DNA of 64,000 bases from Hsuehochloa calcarea (lineage: Eukaryota > Streptophyta > Magnoliopsida > Poales > Poaceae): NCBI GenBank assembly GCA_036346395.1, contig CM070604.1, positions 53,781,003 to 53,845,002 on the forward strand, read 5' to 3'. This document shows positions 48,162 through 60,072 of this stretch, piece after piece (the stretch's first letter is position 1; the number at the start of each line of letters is the position of its first letter). Position numbers and translations under genes: made by a program. A model generated the notes under the pieces. That model worked only from the letters and a program-made list of their open reading frames with translations. It did not search any database and was not told where the DNA came from.

Positions 48162-49658
48162 ATGGGGAGGTCACCGTGCTGCGACCAGGAGGCCGGCGTG
48201 AAGAAGGGCCCCTGGACGCCGGAGGAGGACAAGCTGCTGGTCGACCACATCCAGAAGAACGGCCATGGCAGCTGGCGCCGCCTCCCCAAGCTGGCCGGCC
48301 TCAACCGCTGCGGCAAGAGCTGCCGCCTCCGGTGGACCAACTACCTCCGCCCCGACATCAAGCGCGGCCGCTTCACCGGCGACGAGGAGAAGCTCATCAT
48401 CCACCTCCACTCCATCCTCGGCAACAAGTACGTAGTCGATCTTACCTCAGCCGTGTGCGCAACGACACGTTTCTCTAACAGCTTAAGCTTTCCTCCGAAT
48501 CCGCCGCAGGTGGTCGTCTATAGCGACCAAGCTACCGGGGCGGACGGACAACGAGATCAAGAACTACTGGAACACGCACCTCCGCAAGAAGCTCCTCGGC
48601 ATGGGCATCGACCCGGTGACCCACCGCCCGCGCACCGACCTCAACCTCCTCGCCGGCCTCCCTAACCTCCTCGCCGCCGCCAACCTGGGCGGCACCATGG
48701 CCGCCGCGCACACCTTGGACTGGGACATCAACGCCCTCAGGCTCCAGGCCGACGCCGCCAAGTTCCAGCTCCTCCAGGGCCTCGTCCGCGCGCTCACCAC
48801 CGCCACCGCCACAGCGCCTAGCGTCAACCTGATGGCCCTCCTCGCCGCCAGCAATGGAGGAGTCGGACAACCAGCCGGCGCCGGCACCGGCGTTGACCAG
48901 GGTAGGCTCCAGTACGACGGCCTGGGCCTGCTCAGCCTTCCGGCGTTTACCAGCGCACCGGCCATGCCGGGCATCTCCCTCGCCGGACTGTTGAACTGCT
49001 TCGGCGGTGGCAGTGGAGGGAGCGCCCTCGCCGGGGACGGGCTGAGCTCGACGGAGCTCGGGCACGGTCGGGCGAGCGGGAGCAATATGACGGCCGCGGT
49101 GGCTCCACCATTGGTAGCGGTAGAAGAGTGTAATACCGGTGGCAGCAGTGGCGGCGGCGGCGGCGGCATGTCGTGCGAGGTGACGCCGGCGTCAAGCCCG
49201 TTCGAGGGGCTGGAGAGCCTGAACCTGGATGACCTCAACACCGATGGTGGTTGGAAGGATTTGCTAGAGTGAGTACTTCTCCCATCAACTTTCATACAAA
49301 AAAACAAGTTTTCCATCCAGTTCGAGTGGTTTTTATTTTCTTTGAACTTTCTGATTACATATAGTTGTACTTGGCCTTGGGTAGAATAAAAATACAGACA
49401 ATCAAATTCTACTAATAACACTAGTAAACATATAATATTAAGACATGCACCACCTGTTTTAAGAATTTCAAGCTATAGAGAAAACAGTATTAGCTAGGTA
49501 TGTTTAATTTTATTAAATATTGATTAATCTAAACACCCTGGCAGGAACAAAAACCTGCAAAATTTGGCAAACAAAGAGAACTCTTATTGCTTACTTGTCT
49601 CACATGATTATTATTTCGATGCAGGCAAATGTCATGGTTGAACTCACATGAGCCCTGA
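48162..49658 (+). CDS. R2R3-MYB transcription factor, MYB9/MYB107-like
   Basis: Exons are 48162-48427, 48510-49268 and 49625-49658, giving 352 residues. Introns have GTACGT/CAG and GTGAGT/CAG borders, and the frame is kept across both. The start is ATGGGGAGGTCACCG (MGRSPCC), the usual R2R3-MYB opening, although the frame is open further upstream. R2 (about residues 14-61) has Trp at GPW, GSW and LRW; R3 (about 67-112) has Phe at GRF and Trp at NKW and NYW. After R3 comes MGIDPVTHRPRTDLNLLAGL and PNLLAAAN, as in MYB9/MYB107, which control suberin assembly in Arabidopsis. The acidic C-terminal WKDLLEQMSW may be an activation motif. I do not see the bHLH-binding motif. The protein should act in the nucleus. 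The exact clade is inference. Confidence 0.92.
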
Positions 49659-52642
49659 CCCTGAGGAGCTAGAAGGGAGATATTTCTTCATAATAAATGA
49701 ATAATGAATGATTTAAAAGAGAGGCAATTCTTGGATTGGTTGCACATTTCGAAGATGTGAAGTTTGTTTGTTGATAGCAGAAAAGGTGGTTTGGCCCACT
49801 TTTAGTTTTGTGTGAAGTTTGTAATTTGTTGATAGCAGAAAAGGTGGTTTAGTCCACTTTTAGTTTTGTACAAAGAAAGAACAACAAAAGGATATCTACA
49901 CTCACTACAATGTTTAGTTTTTTTTTTGTTGTTTCCTTTTTGGCCTTTTCAAGGAGGAAAACATGTGTAATGATTAGCTTGTGACATAAATTAAAAGCAC
50001 TAATTACCTTTTGCAAACCCAAGTGTGACTATTGATTTGTACTTGTTGACAAACGATTTACTATTAATGTTCCTTGCGTGATGAAGCTAAATTCAGGTCG
50101 TCACGGTATTGAAATAATATTAGACTGCCCTGATTTAATTTAGACAATTTCATATATATATAGAAGAGAGAGAGAGAGAGAGAGAGAACAGTATATATCA
50201 ACATGGCCCACCTGCATGGATATGTAACTTCCTCTCCAGCCTCTCGGGTCTTTTCAAAACGAGGTTACTTGTTTGAGGATAATTGACTAGTAGACACAAC
50301 ACTAACATTTGGTAGATGCATATGATAGCATGCAAACGGTATAATACTTAAAAAATAGTTAGTTGGAGTTGGAGAAGGATGGGTAGCTTGTGAAAGTAGA
50401 GAAAGTTACTCTAATCTTCTAGAACTCCCAAGTTAACTATATTGGATGCATGCATTCCCTTGATTATTACTGATCAGGTGAAAAGACAGCCATAGGTTGA
50501 ACTAGCTTAAGTTAATCCCCAATTATTGAAAGCTCCAAATATAGATAATGGGAATTAATTTGATCCAGCTTGATTCATAAGAGAGACACAAATAATTAAT
50601 CTCTTCTAAGTCCTAATTATATTAGGGTATATATATATAGCTATATATATATATTGTGCGCGCTTATATTTCAACACACTAGGCAAAAAATGAATCCATG
50701 CATGTCTCCGATTTGTTAGGGCTGTTTTGACATGCCTTGTTTTGCTTGTGCATGTATTCTTCTCTAGATTAATTAGCTGCTTGGTATCCTGAGTGGGCAT
50801 CCAAGAGGTAGCTAGGCTCAATATATATATACACAGTTACAAGCTGTCAAATCTATGATCAGTATTCTCTTAACATTTCTTTTCTTTTTCTCCGGCCCTG
50901 GAACAGAAGTCATACAGTTAGTTAGTCAGTAGGTAGGCCTCATTTCCCGGCACCACAAGCAATTGACTGCCCCACCTTGCACTTGCATATGCTCTCAAGT
51001 CTGATCTGGCCTCGATGCTCAAAAGCTTAGCATCCTTTTAGCAGCCCTATCTATATATCCTACGTACGTCGGATCTGCCTATATATCAAATCCATTTTAT
51101 GATCAAATAAGCTTAATTACAAGCTTTGGGCTTGACAAAATGATCACAGTGAAACCTTCTGATCTAGCTCGATATTTTCATCCACTCTGCTAGTAAGCAA
51201 TATGGTATCCCTTTTTCGTAAACAGTCTAATTAACAGTGTTTAGTTAAGGAAAGTAAAGTTAATAAAATGTAAAATATATTGTCAAAATTACCATACCTT
51301 TTTCAGCTGCGTCACTTTTTAGTTTTACTGCTCTCAGGGCAACCTTCTTAAGAGAGCTGTGCTGTAAATTTTTAGTGCAATTAGTTTTTTATCTGACGTG
51401 CATGTCCAGAAACTTCTCCTCTCGCTTTCTAGTCAGGTAAGATTTTGAAATGTCCATGTTGTGGCAAAGGACAAACGAACTACGGATAATTGTTAAACAG
51501 GAAGACCTATCATTAATTTTCATTTTTTTAACATTCACAATAGCCTCAGGGATTTGGCTGCTTCAGGAAGTCCACAGTGACTTTCATATGTTGTACTGGG
51601 TGTACCTACAGACTACTTGTAGGGAAGAATTAGTGTAAGGAAAAGATGCAACACTTTTGCTTGTTTCTAGGCAACTTATAGAAGAAAATAAAGAATTCTG
51701 ACTCTAGTTACAGCTTACTTGATCATAAATTTAATCAAGAGAGAACCAAATTACAAATATAAGTGCATGTGTAGAAGTAGAAGGAACCTGCTATTTCAGA
51801 CATGAATTAAGTCTCTCTTTTATCATAGTCATAGCATCCAGAATTCCAGATATATAGATCAATCCAACAAGGCAAGCATGCAATTAATGGTGTAGTTAGA
51901 ATGCAGGTGACATTGCATCAAGGCCTTAGTATGTTTATTGTTTTCAGATTCTCCTAAACTTTATGCTTCAGCTAAATTAATGCGTAGACAGAAAAGTAAA
52001 GTTAGAAATAGTTTCCAATTCTATGCTTCTACCTGAAAAGATGTGTGGCAGTGGCAGGAGACCTGAATCGCAAGAATTCTTAGCATGCCACCTATGCAAT
52101 CCTGTCCACAAGTGTATGGTGACATATGCACAGATTTACTTAATTACCCGATGGAAATTAAGAATAATAGGAAATGCATTCGATGGCTGGAGTGCATGGT
52201 CAACTTGACATTTGACTACCAATATGTCAAATTGAGACTTTTGTTGTATAAAACGAAATTTAATTTTAAAAATATAAAATTCCTGAAATTATGCACTTTT
52301 GAAATGTATGAAGGGGGACATCATCTTCCTACTCATAAGGAAACAGCGTTTGTGACAGGCTAACCAACCATACAAGATTATGATTTGACCAGCTAATCTA
52401 TCTATCAAAGTGAGACTTGCTCTGTGATCTTCAAAATGGTATCGATTGCATCTGTCACTGAAGATTCTTCAACTTTTGTTTCAGACAAACACATGAATAT
52501 TTTAGAAGAAGTAGCAAACTATTCTTTGGCTCCACCTGAAAGATATGACAGTGGACTAGAATTGAACTCCCGTTCCTGGCCTGCCACCTATGTAATCTGG
52601 TAACCAAGCATCTGGCCTATTCAGTAAGTTAGCAGTAGTGAC
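49659..52642. other. MYB downstream region without recognised genes
   Basis: A likely poly(A) region (AATAAATGAATAATGAATG) lies at about 49692-49710. A (GA)n run is at 50163-50187 and a (TA)n run at 50627-50656. The rest has no recognised gene or paired transposon ends. Two segments near 52030-52110 and 52535-52605 share CACCTGAAA and GCCACCTATG and may be an old duplication. Confidence 0.5.
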
Positions 52643-55600
52643 AGTTATGAATATTACGTGTGTATTCATGAGACCTAACACCGCCTCCCCCATCAAACTC
52701 ATAATGAATCATACACACTGAGTTTGGAGAGAAAATGCAAATGTTGTACCATAATCTGTGGCTTCATGAAAAAAATCAGCAATCTGTAACTCCAAGGGCA
52801 CAAACTGTAAAGCAAGTACCCCCGGCCCCCTACACCTGCGAGCGAGTGTATGAAACATCCACACCAATGTGCTTAGTGAGCTCATACTTCACTGGAGCAC
52901 AGGCAATACTGATAGTACATGTACTGATAGACAAAAGAGTCGTATGTCCCATCATAAGCACTCTAAAATCTGCAAATAGTCACCTCAACCAAGTAATATT
53001 TACTGTCGTTGTTGCTATAGCTCTCAACTCAGCCTCTGCATTTGAATGTGAAACTGCAATCTGCTTCTTTGTCTTCCAAGCAATCAGGGAGGAGCCAAGA
53101 AAAACACAGTAAGCAGAATGAAAACGATGATCAAAAGGATTACTAGTTCAGGTCGCATCGGAGTACGCCTGAAGCTGTAGTACAGGTTGAGCTAGGGAAA
53201 AACAAACGACGAGAGATAGTCCCACGCAAGTAGTGAAGAACACGGAGAAGGTGACTGTAGTGAAGATGTGTAGGATGAGCCATGAACTGACTCAATATAT
53301 GAACAACATAAGTAATATCAGGACAAATGCTCACAAGATAAACCAAACTCCCAACAAGATGGCGATATCGAGTAGGATCCTCAAGAAGATCACCGTCAGT
53401 GGCACGAAGCTGTAGGGATAGCTCTATGGGAGTCTTAGTAGTGCGAGTGTCAGTCAGACCAGACCGATCAAAAAGATCCTGGATATACTTTTGCTGCGAG
53501 AGGTAGTAGCCCTCAGGAAAGAAAGAGACATCAATCCCAAGAAAGTACGTAAGAAAATCAAGATCAGTCATAAAAAATTACTCACTGAGATGTTTCTTCA
53601 CATACGTGGTGAATTAGGAATCATCACCAGTGATGAGCATATCATCAAAATATAGAAGAAGCAGTGTCCTACCCCCGAGATGAGACAAGGACAAAAAAGT
53701 AGAATCGTGGGAACTGACAGCAGTAATCATTGAGGTAAAACGTGTAAACCAGGCACGAGGAGTCTGTTTAAGGCCATAAAGTGCGGGCGAAGATGATAGA
53801 CGTGCCCATCGGGAATAGAATACCCAGGTAGTGACTGCGTGTAGACCTCCTCATGCAAAACACCATTAAGAAAGACATTCTTAACATCCAGCCGAGAGAT
53901 GGACCACGGGCGAAACAAAAGCAACTGTAACAAGAGTGTGAACAATGGTCATATAGGCAACAGGGGCAAAAGTATCATCGTAGTCACGATCGTACTACTA
54001 CTGAAAGCCACGAGCCACAAGACGAGACTTGTAGTGCTCGATAGTACCATCAGACCGGGTCTTAATCTTGTACACCCACTTGCACGTGATAGAACGAACA
54101 TACACAAGTGTCGGTACAATATCCCAAATCTCCGTACGTCGAATAGCATCAAGATCCTCCGCCATAGCGAGCTGCCACTCAGAATGAGGAGTAGCCTCAC
54201 GATAAGAACTAGACTCAGTGACAGAGAGAGCATGAGCTATCGGAGCAAGTCTAAGACGATCAGGAGGTCGAATGGATGTTCAGTCACAAAGGACGTAACA
54301 GAGAGGATCATATGTAGATGTCGGTACGATACCAGGAGAGGAGATTAGTGAAGGACGAGGACGTCTGGAGTAGTGAATACTAGAGAAACGAGACAGTGAT
54401 GCTGCAGGAGCAAGAGGCGGTGCTGCAGGAGGTAGCACCGAAGGTGGAAGTACAAAAAGAACCACCAGAGACAAACTAGGGGGGACTGTGATAGTGAAGA
54501 AATGGGTGAAGAGTCAAAAAGAGACAACCATGAAATCGACTCAATGGTGCAAACAGAACAAGGAGCCGAATCTCGAAAAAAAGAAAGATCAAGATTCGTC
54601 AAAGACAACGTTTCATGGAGTCCTGATCCGTCGAGCAGAAGGATCATAGCAACGATAACTCTTATGCTCAGAACTATAACCAAGAAACATACCTGATAGT
54701 TTGGTGCACTCACGAGGGTGCAGCAGAACAAAACAAGTACATAAAAAACATGAAGGTGAGTGTACTGGGGGACTCGAGAGTAGAAACGCTCTATAGGGCT
54801 GATACCCTTTAGAGCAATGGAAGACTGCATATTGATGAGATATGCAGCCGTAAAAACAGTCTCAGCCCAGAACTGTGGTAGAACGTGAGAGGCAAGAAGA
54901 AGTGTGAAGGCAGTCTCAATCAGATGACGATGTTTGCGCTCAGCAACCCCATTCTGAGCATGGGCACCAGGACAGGAAGACTGGTAAAAAGTGTCATGCT
55001 AAGAAAGAAACTGTCTAAAAATGCCAAAACAATACTTGCTAGTAGAATCATAGCAAAAAGTGCGAATGGAATAATCAAACTAAGCACGAACCATCATTGT
55101 AAAGCTACGATAGATCGTAAGAAACCGACGACGATTAGACATAGGGAAAATCCATGTAAAACATGAATAATCATCAATGAAGATCACATAAAATTTATGC
55201 CCGCGTTTAAAGATGATAGGCGCAGGTCTGCATAGAACTGAGTTAAAAGGACGAGAAGGCAATGACTCACTAGAATGATAAGGAAGTTGTAGCTGCTTAC
55301 CCAGCTTACAACCCTGACAAAATATGGGCGTGTCAATAGTAACACGTCCAAGAACACCCAGGCGAACTAATGAAGAAAGGCGAGACCCACACAAGTGATC
55401 AAGACGATGATGCCACTGCGCAAAAACTCCAGAGGTGGTGGCAGCAGTGGCAATGGAGGTAAACTTAGACGTAGAGGTGATAGGAGTAACTGAAGTGGAT
55501 GAAAGGTGGAGGCGGTCAAGGATGTAAAGACATTGACAATCCCTACGGCGCCGGCTAGCCCCAAGTACCGTCCCTGTCTATCAGTCCTGGACGAAACATG

Positions 55601-57570
55601 AGTGAGAGTCAAAACCAACACTACAGCCGAGATCGGTAAGCTGACCTACCGAGAGAAGCTGCATGGTAAGCTGTAATAGAAAATTCAGTGGACAAAAGAG
55701 TGCCCTGATAGCTATCAGACAGAGGAGTATCGTCAGCTGTCTGAATAGAGATAGAAAAAACAGAAGGTCCTACTAAAGAGAGATCTGGAGTCCGGTGTCA
55801 TGTGGAAAGAGGTACCATAATCCAGAACCCAATAAATACCTAGAGGAGACGTCTAAGCTAGACTAGCAGAACGTGCTGAGCTGCAATAGAGATACTGAAG
55901 TAGAGCTTAGCAGAACTGCTGAACAGAGTCACCTCGCTGAGAAGGTCCTGATTTGCTAGTTTGTCCTCCCGTCAAGGAAGGGCCTCCCTGCCCCCCTTGG
56001 ATCGTCCACTCCCACGCGCCTTGTTCTGCTTTTTCATACCTCACAACTCTGGTAGTAGTGCCCGAAGTTCTTGCAATAATTGCACTGAACTACGGTTGGT
56101 GCAAAAAAACAGGAGCAAAAATAGACACCCGGGGAGAGATTGTAGTCGAAGCAAAAGTCGTCGATGTAGTCGAAGAAGAAGGGGTAACAAGCACAACCGA
56201 AACAAATTGTGATGCTTACCCACAACGAAGCTCCTAAGCACAAAGTGTCGAAAGAGTCTCAGTGTCTGTCGGTTGTGGTGAGCGGCTCAGCAGTTGAGCC
56301 CTGACAGGCTCAAACTCTAGACAAATACGCCAGACGAAGTCATAAAGGCGAAGGCGATCACGATCCGACTTCTGCACCTTATGACACTCTTGGTAGAGCA
56401 GAAAAACCAGCTTGTCCAGCTGATGCTAGAGATTGTCCAGGGCTCGGAAGAAGTCTTCGATGGAGGAATCCTCCTGTCGAACCGTCTCCAACTCACACTA
56501 ACAGAGCATCGCTGCTCTGCTGGTATCACTCGCGTAAATACTCCCAGACTTGGCGAATAGAACGTAGACCAACAATGTCTAGCTGATGAAGTCGTCGACC
56601 TGACCACCAGGATGACTTGAACACGGGCCTTATCAGCACACCAATACTCAAAAGCGTATATGACATACTGAAAGGGCTCATCAGCAGCATCAGCAGCAGC
56701 GGCCTCTGCCTTCTTCTTGGCGGCCTCATCTTCTGCAAGAGGTGCAGAAGTAGGCTGTTTGAGAGGAGGCTGAACCGGCGGCGGCGGACAAGGTCGAGCA
56801 CCAGTGACATGTCCCTAGAGACGGAGGCCATCGAGCGTGATCTCCACGAGTGAAGACCACAACCCTGTAGTTCGTCCCATGAAGCTTTGTTCCCAAGAAT
56901 GGGATTGCAGCTGATGGAACATAAGTCATGGGTAGGCGTCGCTAGACGGCGCGACGGTTAGATTGATGCTTTCTCTCTCTCTTTTTTTTTTTGTTTGGAA
57001 ACTAACTGTTTTAAAACCGTCAGGCAAGCTGGCTGAGCGGAGCAGACGGGTCGGGTGGCGACATCAGGGGTCGACGGCAGCGGCCCGTGCGGACGGCGGA
57101 GAGTGGCGCGACTTTATTCTGGCAGCGGCGGTGAATCGGGCGACGTGCTACGTCCGGCGTTCAGCGACGATCGACGGAGGGCGGCGCAACTCGGGTCTGG
57201 CAACGGCCAGACGAGGAGGCGTCAGGCGGAGTCGGCCTTGGAGGTGGTGTTGGGCGACGTCTGGTGGTGGCAGCCTCAGTGCATCGACGGCTGACGTCTG
57301 GTGGTGGCAGCCTCGGTGCAGCGACGGTCCGATCCGAGCAGCAGCGGTCTTCGACAACGGCGACAGCGGTGGGATGGCAACGAAAGGAGCTATGTTAGTG
57401 CCTTAGCTCTGATACTATGTTATAAATATTGTGTGTGTATTTATGAGGTCCAATGGACAATATATATAGAGAGAGTACAAAGGGATATTACAAAGAAGTA
57501 TGCTATATATATATAAAGAAATACGAAAGGCATACAAAAAAAAATATACAAAGGAATTCCTATTCTAACA
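52643..57570 (-). mobile_element. Ty1/copia retrotransposon with one collapsed LTR
   Basis: The right (5') LTR is 57418-57570, starting TGTTATAAATATTG and ending ATTCTAACA. The left (3') LTR is only 38 bp (52643-52680) because its middle is deleted; it keeps both ends (AGTTATGAATATT and CCTAACA). A perfect 5-bp target duplication GTGAC is at 52638-52642 and 57571-57575. CCGCCTCCCCCATC (52681-52694) is the complement of the polypurine tract. AGCTCTGATACTA (57405-57417) is the complement of a tRNA-Met primer site with one change. The interior holds remnants of gag, integrase, reverse transcriptase and RNase H in copia order. Confidence 0.92.
52850..56950 (-). pseudogene. copia gag-pol polyprotein, heavily broken
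   Basis: On the minus strand from 56929 the gag start reads GTKLHGTNYR and, in shifting frames, LDGLRLWGHVTGA and DEPFQYVIYAFEYWCADKAR. A CCHC zinc knuckle (CNYCKNFGHYYQSC) is near 56095-56050. The pre-integrase and integrase part is at about 55394-55080 (CQGCKLGKQLQLPYHSS, FYVIFIDDYSCFTWIF). Reverse transcriptase is at 53945-53143 (SRLDVKNVFLNGVLHEEVY, LTYFLGIDVSFFPEGYYLSQ, YRHLVGSLVYLVSICPDITY). RNase H follows to about 52850 (LIAWKTKKQIAVSHSNAEAE). This matches copia order gag, integrase, reverse transcriptase, RNase H. Many stops and shifts make it inactive. I could not place the protease. Confidence 0.85.
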
Positions 57571-59599
57571 GTGACATCTCCTTCCTCTCCCGCATGAACC
57601 AAGAAAGAGGTGATTACCCCCATGTACGTGATTGTTACGATTTACTGCTCTGACCAGCTACTTAGATCAAATCATGGCTTTTCTACAGTCTAAAGACACC
57701 TTTTTTTTTGCTGTTGTCAGATTAGTAAAAAAAAAACGTGGATAATTGATTGTTCTCTTTAATCACAACCTGAAGTACTTCAGAAGAGCTGTTAAGCATA
57801 CGATCTGCTTAACAAGTCACGAACTAACCATTTGACCTGGAAATACATCACGTTAAAACGATCCCCAATTCTATGAATTTGTCTCTGGTCTGTGTCACAG
57901 TCTGCAACTGCTCTCTTAGAATGAATACATATGCAAATCTAGCAAGAAAGGTAGCACACGGTCTCCCCAGGAAACTTACGTCTCAATGGCGACGTCTTCA
58001 CCAGTTACCCTGAAAAATGAACTGATCCACGTACAATTACTACATCATAAAGTAATTGTCATGCAATTAAATGTAATGCGCGTGAGTGCTCAAGAGGATA
58101 ACAGAGTGGCAGTATAAGCACAAAGCAAAAAAGCCTTCCCCGCAAGGGATGGCAAGATATTTAGTAGGTAAACCATGGACCTAGAAAGGAACAACCACAT
58201 ACCTACCTTTTGCAAGAATAATGCTGTGGTCCAACCTAAATCCCTCTCTCACTCTCAATCTCGTTGCATCATCCATGAAGAAAAGCGAGAAATGTCACTT
58301 TTGAAAATGCGCTCTATTGATCCAACAACGGATGATAATACAAGTTACCGTATTTTACATTTCACATATTTGTAAGCCCAGTAAACAGTTTCCTCATAAA
58401 AATCTCTTGAACACTCTGCATGTTATTTTGTTGAAACAGATTATTTCCAGCATTTTGTTACACATTGTCAGTCATGGGGAAAAATGTGATAGTTACTACA
58501 TGAAACTCCTAACAGAAACACAAATCTTATTTGGTGCAGATAAATCCGGAATCAGGGGCAGAGCCAGCGATGGGCCATGCCCCAGGCTGGGCGGACCCTC
58601 CCTAGTCTAAGGCTTCTATTCTTTTAAATTTTTGAGACTTTTGGTCCTAGTCCTCGGGCTATAGCCTACCCAACCCGAGGCTCAAATCTACCCCTGCCCA
58701 GAATCTCCTTATTTGTTTTAGAATATGAGCAGATTTCTTGAAGAGAAGTGAATAAAATCGCATCATGCATTACTTTTACAAAACATTTCACTAGTAGCAG
58801 AACAGCACCCATAATCATCGTAAGATTAGTGGTCAGAGAAAAAGAAAAGGTGTTTTAGTTCCGCACCGGGTAGAATGGATCAGGTAATCAGCAGCAGATA
58901 ATGATCAACAGCCATCATTCAGTGCATCAAATCAAAAGGTATTTTAATCCTTCACGAGGTAAACACAGTCAGTTTCATGCATGCACAGAAATTTTACCAA
59001 ACAGACTAAGATGGCTGCATGTGGGGACAAAGACGAAACGGTTGATACATCCAAGCACACTGAACATGTAGCTGTGCTACTGCTGTTGACTTGTCGTTGC
59101 TTGTCGGCAAGTGTTGCTTGCAGAGAAGCATCAATCCGCAAAAGTTACAGCGACTATGTGAGTGATGTAAAGGCGTATATGGAGATACGATGGCTGCCTG
59201 AAATCTGACAAAACCGTATCAACATGTCACTTTACCAGCTTCTATTTAGGCCGTCCCTGTCTTACAGTGATTCAGTTTAACAGCTTGTTGGGAGGATATG
59301 GAGAAGGGCCTAGCAGCACGCATGCTGAGACAGATTGGGGACAAATCAATGACATGTAGCTAACATTTATTCCCCCCAAATTTTTTAATGTCATAATCTA
59401 TTTGAGAATTGTCGAAATGCGATCAGAAAACGCTAATGCCCTTTAACATCCTAACAGTTCATGTCAGCGCAGTGATTAATACATGCTGCGCCATGACAGA
59501 TCAGTATGCCAGTTTCTCAATAACTTAGAAACTTTGTCCAGGATGGTGATGGTGAGCCCATCAAACTGAACAGAACGCGGCTGTATGCAGGGTGAGTTG
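57571..59599. other. Intergenic stretch without recognised genes
   Basis: No conserved coding sequence or RNA gene was seen. It contains one likely MITE at 58553-58696. Confidence 0.5.
58553..58696. mobile_element. Probable hAT MITE (short)
   Basis: Ends are CAGGGGCAGAGCC and a partly matching ATCTACCCCTG. The flanks TCCGGAAT and CCCAGAAT match at six of eight bases, in line with an old 8-bp duplication. The 144-bp interior is non-coding. Confidence 0.5.
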
Positions 59600-60072
59600 T
59601 GTTAGCCATAATCTTGATTTGGTTAGTTTACCGTGTTGTTAGCTAGAATCATAGTAGATTAGCTAGCCGGGTGACTAGTTAGAAGGTGTGCACATTTAGC
59701 ACTACTATGCCAGGTGACTAGTTAGAAGGTGTGCACATTTAGCAGTCATGGCTTCAGAAGTGGTAAGTGATCGTGGTGCTTGCATGCAGGCATGCATGAG
59801 TGTGTTAGTGGTGCATGCTGTGGGCGAGAATAGGTAGTGCTGGTAGCTATTAGTGTGGCTAATGGCCATGAGTTTAAGAGTGCAGTTAGTGGATCATGGA
59901 TGTATAAATGTTGCAGTGCGTCGTGAATGAAAGGAGTGCACAGAGAGCAAAGATGTAGTCCTGTGTGCGTCTCTTCTTGTGTTTCTTCTCCTGTATATCG
60001 GTCGGTGTATGTTGAGAGATAAACACAAGTGAGAGAGTTAGAAAGATGGAGATGAGCTGATCATCTCCAACA
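59600..60072 (+). mobile_element. Solo LTR, 473 bp
   Basis: Starts TGTTAGCCATAATC at 59600 and ends CATCTCCAACA at 60072. The target duplication AGTTG is perfect, at 59595-59599 and 60073-60077. A TATA-like GTATAAATG lies near 59901. It contains a direct repeat of about 50 bp, GGTGACTAGTTAGAAGGTGT at about 59669 and 59711. The family was not identified; size suggests copia. It is not related by eye to solo LTRs A-C. Confidence 0.85.

Noticed and set aside
48532..49421. Long minus-strand frames opposite the MYB gene (177 and 285 codons)
   Set aside because: They are antisense shadows of the GC-rich MYB exon 2, whose domains and splice sites are clear on the plus strand.
52024..52605. Two similar segments with tRNA-like wording near 52030 and 52540
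   Set aside because: They do not fold into a cloverleaf by eye and lack a proper B box; treated as an old duplication.
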